From positions 1 through 64,000 of the forward strand of contig DYEA01000016.1 of the NCBI GenBank assembly GCA_020725885.1: DNA of 64,000 nucleotides, in the 5' to 3' direction. The DNA comes from Slackia sp. GTDB lineage: Bacteria; Actinomycetota; Coriobacteriia; Anaerosomatales; Anaerosomataceae. Both the position numbers and the translations under genes were made by a program. This document shows, piece after piece, positions 60,501 through 64,000 of this stretch; within the stretch, counting starts at the first letter, position 1, and every line of letters begins with the position of its first letter. A model generated the notes under the pieces. The model was given only the letters and a program-made list of their open reading frames with translations, did not search any database and had not been told where the DNA came from.

Positions 60501-60846
60501 GGGTGTCGGGTTCTTTGAGGCTGGCAACTTCCACCCGGACTTCATCATGTGGGTCAAGGACGGCCAGGCGACCCAGCATGTCGTCTTCATTGATCCGAAA
60601 GGTGTGCGCCAAGTACCGGCGAGTGACCCCAAGGTCAGGTTCCACGAGACCATCAAAGACATTCAGGAACGCTTGGGTGAACCCGGGATCAAGCTGCACT
60701 CCTTCATCATCTCCACTACGCCGGCCTACGAGGTGCAGCGAATGTGGGGGATGAATCGGGAGGACATCGAAGCACGCGGCGTGGTGTTCCTTGACGACAC
60801 AGACTATGTGTCAAGACTCCTTAGGAAAGTGCTGGCAACTAAGTGA
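57595..60846 (+). CDS. res: Type III-like restriction helicase-endonuclease (Res-like)
   Basis: A 1083-residue superfamily 2 protein with Walker A MATGSGKTLLM (K176), DEGH box LIDEGHRGASGGEEG (274-277) and late motif QIIQLFGRGVRLKG. The C-terminal domain has a PD-(D/E)xK-type set: HPDFIMWV (D982) and FIDPKGVR (D1000, K1002), with an upstream GVELHLL Glu. This predicts an intact nuclease. The ATG overlaps the methyltransferase stop (TGATG) and lies seven bases from GGAGGA, so the two are made in coupled fashion. Together they would modify or cut unmethylated DNA in an ATP-dependent way. Confidence 0.9.
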   Translation: MPRASHQPQLPFERKLIVNQWALSLLGVEHFEELAEFLRDERLEGLDSDNIHRFYHELVLRIPESKRPELPDLVLLEYDQNIVRHTQRISERRVARGDEPITWKYFQYLALLFTEIYLDRYFRDPVMLLTELDERVAVHNASVSQVADRLERFDLDREPAPQLNKLAFWMATGSGKTLLMHVNILQYKHWLQRHGRAADLNRIILLTPNEGLSTQHLGELEASGIEAALFSKDGRSLFSGKSVEIIDIHKLKDDMGEKTVAVEAFEGNNLVLIDEGHRGASGGEEGAWMRFRNALCEQGFSFEYSATFSQAVRKSPKLSDSYAKSILFDYSYRYFYGDGFGKDYQIANLEDSSDQEWMDSYLTACLLSFYQQLRLYRRHAKDFQRFNIEQPLWVFVGGSVNAVRSENRRQASDVIEILEFLLRYLGNRRMAVDRIRRVLCDGLLTSSGRNLFAGRFKYLDAEGVSPEQAYDETLELVFNAPGGGMLHLENLKGTPGEIALRVGDNDPFGVINVGDAAKLIDLCEKRGLDAVNREFAASLFESINKPGSTITLLIGSKKFSEGWNSWRVSTMGLMNIGRSEGAQIIQLFGRGVRLKGFGKSLKRSSRTPLPADVRPPAHIEILETLGIFGVRADYMAQFRDFLESEGLSAEPEIEIVVPIVRTMPKRDLPTIRLKERIGGVQTSFGDAFRRLGPVPTLAPPDPSKRPSTAWLQDNKVVVNWYPKIQAMSSVRTVDEGEWRPDVESFTPQHIAFLDIDSLYFELERFKAERGWHNLNVSRDAIRKLLEDTTWYQLEIPSAHMQPDSMEKVRLWQELAGVLLKRYMERYYAFCKREWEMSHLEYRPLAGDDSNFPRASQDPPLEGYRVVVDPRQQETIARIRELVECIRRGDYSPWSYGGLGVIWSESHLYRPLLYSDGPNTPEVSPAPLNKGERKFVTDLSAFIEEERRKGSSGLLAGVELHLLRNLSRGSGVGFFEAGNFHPDFIMWVKDGQATQHVVFIDPKGVRQVPASDPKVRFHETIKDIQERLGEPGIKLHSFIISTTPAYEVQRMWGMNREDIEARGVVFLDDTDYVSRLLRKVLATK

Positions 60847-61094
60847 GGGGCGGCTCCCGAGGGCCGTCTTGCCGGCGTCCACATCCTCCTTCGAATCGAT
60901 TGCCGATGGTTGTCTCGCACACCTGAGAAGCAGGTCCAGCTCGGCAATCCTGACGGTCATTCTCTCCGGAGTCACGAAGGATCACATCTTCAAGTCAGCG
61001 CACACCCAGCCGCCTCGGGATACTGTTCAGGCAGTGTGCATGTCGTCACGCTCATTGCCGTGTCAATCAGCGTTGAAGTGGGGATGAAACAAGC
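60847..61094. other. Intergenic gap without a recognised gene
   Basis: About 250 bases of mixed composition between the restriction-type cluster and a lipoprotein gene. Apart from the hairpin at its start I see no repeat, tRNA or att-like sequence. Short open frames (for example 60910-61134) have no ribosome site or recognisable motif. It may contain the lipoprotein promoter, but I cannot place one. Confidence 0.5.
60851..60866 (+). terminator. Candidate terminator after the restriction-type cluster
   Basis: CGGCTC (60851-60856) and GGGCCG (60861-60866) form a 6-bp stem with one G-U around a CCGA loop, five bases after the Res stop, followed by TCTT. Short, but placed exactly at the end of the three-gene cluster. 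Confidence 0.45.
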
Positions 61095-61745
61095 ATGTGC
61101 CGGCAACTCACCCGGATATGCTCGCTTGTTCTGACGATCGTGGTGTGCCTTGCGTCACTCGTTGCCTGCTCCTGGCGTGGGGACGCTCCGGGTGCCGGCG
61201 TATCCACCCAACCCTCGGCAAGCACAGACTCCACCGCCACCACCTCCACCGCGGGCCCCGGTGCGCCCGCTGAACCCATCTCCTTCTCCGCCCTCGACCT
61301 GGACATCGTCTTTACGCAGGTGCAGTCGATGGACGCGGGCGGCATCCCCATCGAGAACACCATCGAAGCACGCGGCTCCGTGCGCCTCACGGTCGATACG
61401 GCGGCCAGCCCGCCGACCGTGCGCGGCGAGGGCACGCTCCCGATCTCCGGCGGCGGGCGCATGGGCGGGGTGGCCTTCACGAACTCCGGCACGCTCTCGT
61501 ACCGCTTCTCGGGCACCCTCGTCCGCGGCGCAAGCGGCCGCCTCGAACTCCACCTCGGCGGGCAGCGCTCGATGGCCGTCACCTCCCGGCCGGTCGGTCC
61601 GAGCGCATCGACGCCGTTCGAGCCGTTCGAGCAGCAGACCTTCCCGGCCGAGGACGGCTACGTGCACCAGTGGAGCTGGCAGCAGTCCGCGGCTGGCGTG
61701 AGCGGCAGCGAGAGTTGGACCGTGCGGGTGCCGGCGGGCGAGTGA
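61095..61745 (+). CDS. Putative lipoprotein
   Basis: A 216-residue protein with a lipoprotein signal. The hydrophobic stretch LVLTIVVCLASLVAC leads to the lipobox Cys at residue 25, followed by a Ser/Thr/Ala/Pro-rich linker (~30-60) typical of surface lipoproteins in actinobacteria. The rest (~62-216) is strand-rich, with SGGGRMGGVAFTNSGTLSYRFSG; I recognise no family. The ribosome site is weak (GTGGGGA). It stands alone between the restriction-type cluster and the aromatic genes. Confidence 0.75.
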   Translation: MCRQLTRICSLVLTIVVCLASLVACSWRGDAPGAGVSTQPSASTDSTATTSTAGPGAPAEPISFSALDLDIVFTQVQSMDAGGIPIENTIEARGSVRLTVDTAASPPTVRGEGTLPISGGGRMGGVAFTNSGTLSYRFSGTLVRGASGRLELHLGGQRSMAVTSRPVGPSASTPFEPFEQQTFPAEDGYVHQWSWQQSAAGVSGSESWTVRVPAGE

Positions 61746-61825
61746 GCGTTTCCGGCCACCGCGTTCTCGCTACCGCTCGGCCGTTCGGCGCGCGTCGCGC
61801 GCTCCCACGGGCCTGCGGCCGGGCG

Positions 61826-61831
61826 TACAAT
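61826..61831 (+). promoter_or_regulatory. Possible -10 element before the chorismate mutase gene
   Basis: TACAAT, five of six matches, 52 bases before the ATG. No convincing -35 is seen. A TGCCGGA/TCCGGCA hairpin (61844-61862) lies between it and the ribosome site GAAGGAG. Confidence 0.35.
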
Positions 61832-61883
61832 ACCCACACGCCGTGCCGGATCGCTTCCGGCATCCGACGCGAAGGAGCCCAGC

Positions 61884-62168
61884 ATGACCGACGACCTCTC
61901 CGCTGAAGCGCAAGCGAGGATCGCCGACTTGCGGCAGCGCATCGACGCGATCGACTGCCAGATCGTGCAGCTCCTCAACGAGCGTGCACGGCTGGCGCTC
62001 GAGATCCGACACCTCAAGCCGCAGGTGCACTGGGGGCTGTACGACCCGAAGCGCGAGGAGGAGATCTTCGCGAATCTCGCCCGGTGCAACCAAGGCCCGC
62101 TGTACGCCGAGAACCTGCGTGAGATCTACGAGGCGATCCTGCACGTGATGAAGGAGCTGAGGGACTGA
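61884..62168 (+). CDS. aroQ: Chorismate mutase, AroQ type
   Basis: A 94-residue all-helical enzyme converting chorismate to prephenate for Phe and Tyr synthesis. [26 protein letters not shown] carries the conserved Arg and Leu-rich first helix, and [20 protein letters not shown] the second active-site segment. The ATG lies behind GAAGGAGCCCAGC. It overlaps the DAHP synthase gene by one base, so the enzymes are probably coupled and may interact, as in other DAHP synthase-chorismate mutase pairs. Confidence 0.92.
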   Translation: MTDDLSAEAQARIADLRQRIDAIDCQIVQLLNERARLALEIRHLKPQVHWGLYDPKREEEIFANLARCNQGPLYAENLREIYEAILHVMKELRD

Positions 62169-62965
62169 TGGCGCCCGACGCAGCACGCGCGGCCGAGGCG
62201 GTGGTGCGCGACGGCGGCGTGACGCTCATCGCCGGCCCCTGCTCGGTCGAGAGCCGTGAGCAGATGATGGAGGTCGCCGCCGTCCTCGCCGAGCTCGGCA
62301 TCAAGGTCATGCGCGGCGGCGCGTACAAGCCGCGCACCTCGCCGTTCTCGTTCCAGGGGCTCGAGGAGAAGGGGCTGGAGCTCCTGCGCGAGGCCGCCGA
62401 CGCGTACGGCCTTCTCGTCGTCACCGAGGTCGTCGATTCGGCTCACGTCGAGCTCGTGGATGCGTACGCCGACATCTTGCAGGTCGGAACGCGCAACATG
62501 GCGAACTTCAGCCTGCTGAAGAAGATCGGCGCGGCCACGGCGGAGTCGCGCAAGCCGGTGGTGTTCAAGCGCGGCATGGCCGCCACCATCGAAGAGTGGC
62601 TCCAGGCGAGCAACTACATCACGATGCTCGGCAACGAGAACGTCATCTTGTGCGAGCGCGGCATCCGCACCTTCGAGACGGCGACGCGCTTCACGCTCGA
62701 CATCAGCGCGGTGCCGGTCGTCAAGAAGCTGTCGCTCCTGCCGATCATCGTCGACGTCTCGCACCCCACGGGCCAGGCCGACCTCGTGCCGGCGTGCGCA
62801 CGGGCCGCTGTGGCCGTCGGGGCGGACGGCGTCATGGTGGAGGTGCACCCGAACCCGCGCGAGGCCCTGTGCGACGGGCCGCAGTCGCTCGATCTTGCAG
62901 GATTACGGAACCTTTACGCCGAACTAGAGCCTGTGGCGCGTGCAATCGGTCGGACACTCGCGTAG
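62168..62965 (+). CDS. aroF: 3-deoxy-7-phosphoheptulonate (DAHP) synthase
   Basis: Catalyses the first step of the shikimate pathway from phosphoenolpyruvate and erythrose-4-phosphate. The 265-residue chain is the short KDO8P-synthase-like form (type I beta). It has [10 protein letters not shown] with the metal-binding Cys, [39 protein letters not shown] and [12 protein letters not shown] with the metal His. It lacks the N-terminal regulatory ACT/ferredoxin-like extension of some homologues; feedback control may come through the adjacent chorismate mutase. The ATG overlaps aroQ. Confidence 0.95.
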   Translation: MAPDAARAAEAVVRDGGVTLIAGPCSVESREQMMEVAAVLAELGIKVMRGGAYKPRTSPFSFQGLEEKGLELLREAADAYGLLVVTEVVDSAHVELVDAYADILQVGTRNMANFSLLKKIGAATAESRKPVVFKRGMAATIEEWLQASNYITMLGNENVILCERGIRTFETATRFTLDISAVPVVKKLSLLPIIVDVSHPTGQADLVPACARAAVAVGADGVMVEVHPNPREALCDGPQSLDLAGLRNLYAELEPVARAIGRTLA

Positions 62966-63010
62966 CAGACCCGCAACCCCCTCATCGCGACACGACCGGA
63001 GACTGCACAG

Positions 63011-63217
63011 GTGACGGACGCGCCCGTAGGCAGGATATGCGCCCACTGCGGGTCTGTGGGCGAAGAGCGGCTTGGGCACTGCGACGAGTGCGGCATGCCG
63101 GTGTGCGTCAAGTGCGGCAATGTCCACTACACGCACGGCGAGCGCAAGGTGCTGCACGACGAGTGCCTCAAGGACAACCCCGGTGCGCACTTCAGCATGA
63201 TCAAGTTCGTGAAGTGA
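63011..63217 (+). CDS. Small zinc-ribbon protein
   Basis: A 68-residue protein with paired cysteines C10/C13, C24/C27, C32/C35 and C52 (CAHCGS, CDECGMPVCVKCGN), enough for two metal knuckles, then a helical tail NPGAHFSMIKFVK. Resembles small treble-clef or B-box-like zinc proteins; no function is known to me. The start is GTG. It lies 45 bases after the DAHP synthase gene and may be cotranscribed with it. Confidence 0.75.
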   Translation: MTDAPVGRICAHCGSVGEERLGHCDECGMPVCVKCGNVHYTHGERKVLHDECLKDNPGAHFSMIKFVK

Positions 63218-63320
63218 GCGGCGCGGGCGGAGCCGCGGCCAGTCCGGCATGCGCAGCGTGCTTGCCGCCTCGTGACCGCCCGTAGCGGCGCCGCCGCGCT
63301 TCCGGTACACTGAGCGCCCT

Positions 63321-64000
63321 ATGAGCCACCTCCTCGACCACCTCAACCCCGCGCAGCGCGACGCCGTCACCACCACCGAAGGCCCGCTCCTCGTGCTGGC
63401 CGGCGCCGGTTCGGGCAAGACGCGGGTGCTCACGCACCGCATCGCGTACCTCATCGCCGAGCGCGGCGTCTCGCCGGCGGAGATCCTCGCCATCACCTTC
63501 ACGAACAAGGCCGCGAACGAGATGCGCGAGCGGCTCGAGCGCCTCGTCGGCTATGCGGCGCGCGGCATGTGGGTGATGACGTTCCACGCGTTCTGCGTGC
63601 GCCTGCTGCGCGCGGAAGCGCACCGCATCGGCATGTCGACGCGCTTCACGATCTACGACGAAGACGACGCCAGGCGGCTGCTCGGCTCCATCATCACGGA
63701 CCTCAAGCTCGACTCGAAGCGCTACTCGGCCAAGATGGTCGGCGCCCGCATCTCGGCGTTCAAGAACGAGCTGATCTTGCCGGACGAGGCCGCACGGCGG
63801 GCGACGCTGCCGCCCGAGAAGGTCATCGCGCGAGTATACGAGCAGTACCAGCGGCGGCTCGCGCACGCCGAGGCCATGGACTTCGACGACCTGCTCGTGA
63901 ACGCGTGGCTGGTGCTCTCGCAGCACGACGACGCGCTCGCGCACTACCAGCGGCGCTTCCGCTACATCCTCATCGACGAGTACCAGGACACGAACCACGC
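63321..64000 (+). CDS. pcrA: UvrD/PcrA-type ATP-dependent DNA helicase (5' part)
   Basis: Superfamily 1A 3'-5' helicase cut by the window edge after 226 codons. Visible are the Q motif LNPAQRDAV, Walker A LAGAGSGKTRVLTHR, ITFTNKAANEMRERL (motif Ia), MTFHAFCVRLLR, and the DEYQDTN Walker B motif at the last residues. These fit PcrA/UvrD1 of Gram-positive bacteria, used in repair and removal of proteins from DNA. A TACACT element (63306-63311) ten bases before the ATG would imply an almost leaderless message. Confidence 0.93.
   Translation, partial: MSHLLDHLNPAQRDAVTTTEGPLLVLAGAGSGKTRVLTHRIAYLIAERGVSPAEILAITFTNKAANEMRERLERLVGYAARGMWVMTFHAFCVRLLRAEAHRIGMSTRFTIYDEDDARRLLGSIITDLKLDSKRYSAKMVGARISAFKNELILPDEAARRATLPPEKVIARVYEQYQRRLAHAEAMDFDDLLVNAWLVLSQHDDALAHYQRRFRYILIDEYQDTNH

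Noticed and set aside
51345-60846. DISARM or BREX
   Set aside because: No DrmA, DrmB (DUF1998) or phospholipase-D DrmC for DISARM, and no PglZ, BrxC or Lon-like protein for BREX, is present in or around the cluster.
51315-61094. Mobile-element ends around the restriction-type cluster
   Set aside because: I found no integrase, transposase, tRNA gene, or flanking direct or inverted repeats. Acquisition is inferred only from composition.
60910-61134. Short open frame between the Res gene and the lipoprotein
   Set aside because: No ribosome-binding site, no recognisable motif, and it overlaps the supported lipoprotein start in another frame.

Overview
This is a 64-kb stretch of a GC-rich (roughly two-thirds G+C) bacterial chromosome. 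It holds about 70 protein genes and no RNA gene that I can see. Several things point to a Gram-positive actinobacterial lineage (Actinomycetota), perhaps near Coriobacteriia or other anaerobic groups: the base composition, the arrangement S10-spc-alpha operons, rplQ, ECF transporter genes, truA, rplM, rpsI, the CIRCE element before groES, the amidase with cell-wall-binding-2 repeats, and a V/A-type rather than F-type ATP synthase. The lineage is inference; the window has no rRNA gene to confirm it.

Positions 1-20,071 are the translation block. It runs from the tail of tuf through 30 ribosomal-protein genes with secY, adk, map, infA and rpoA, then an S-component-less ECF energising module (ecfA1-ecfA2-ecfT), truA and rplM-rpsI. 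Nearly all genes are tightly packed or overlap, but several spacers of 60-135 bases hold GC-rich hairpins, two of which share a 20-base element. S4, S14, L24 and L36 all keep zinc-binding cysteines.

Positions 20,150-27,156 carry envelope and housekeeping genes: glmM, glmS, acpS, a bifunctional NAD(P)HX repair enzyme, a two-CBS protein and alr. Positions 27,295-35,906 are a complete V/A-ATPase operon (H-I-K-E-C-F-A-B-D). Its leader contains mutually exclusive pairings that could hide or expose the first ribosome-binding site.

Positions 36,079-46,430 are mixed: a small unknown minus-strand gene, a nitroreductase, a family-4 uracil-DNA glycosylase, the t6A genes tsaE-tsaB and a RimI-TsaD fusion, groES-groEL under a CIRCE operator, a cluster of exported proteins (one with a caspase-like layout), a cysteine-ladder protein and ychF. 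A minus-strand cell-wall amidase follows. Next come a GuaB3-type enzyme and guaA.

Positions 51,345-60,846 are the accessory part: a three-gene set of SNF2/RapA-like helicase, very large beta-class DNA methyltransferase and type III-like restriction helicase-nuclease. It has lower GC than its surroundings and is most likely a phage-defence system. The window ends with a lipoprotein, chorismate mutase and DAHP synthase (first steps of aromatic biosynthesis), a small zinc protein and the 5' part of a UvrD/PcrA helicase cut by the window edge.
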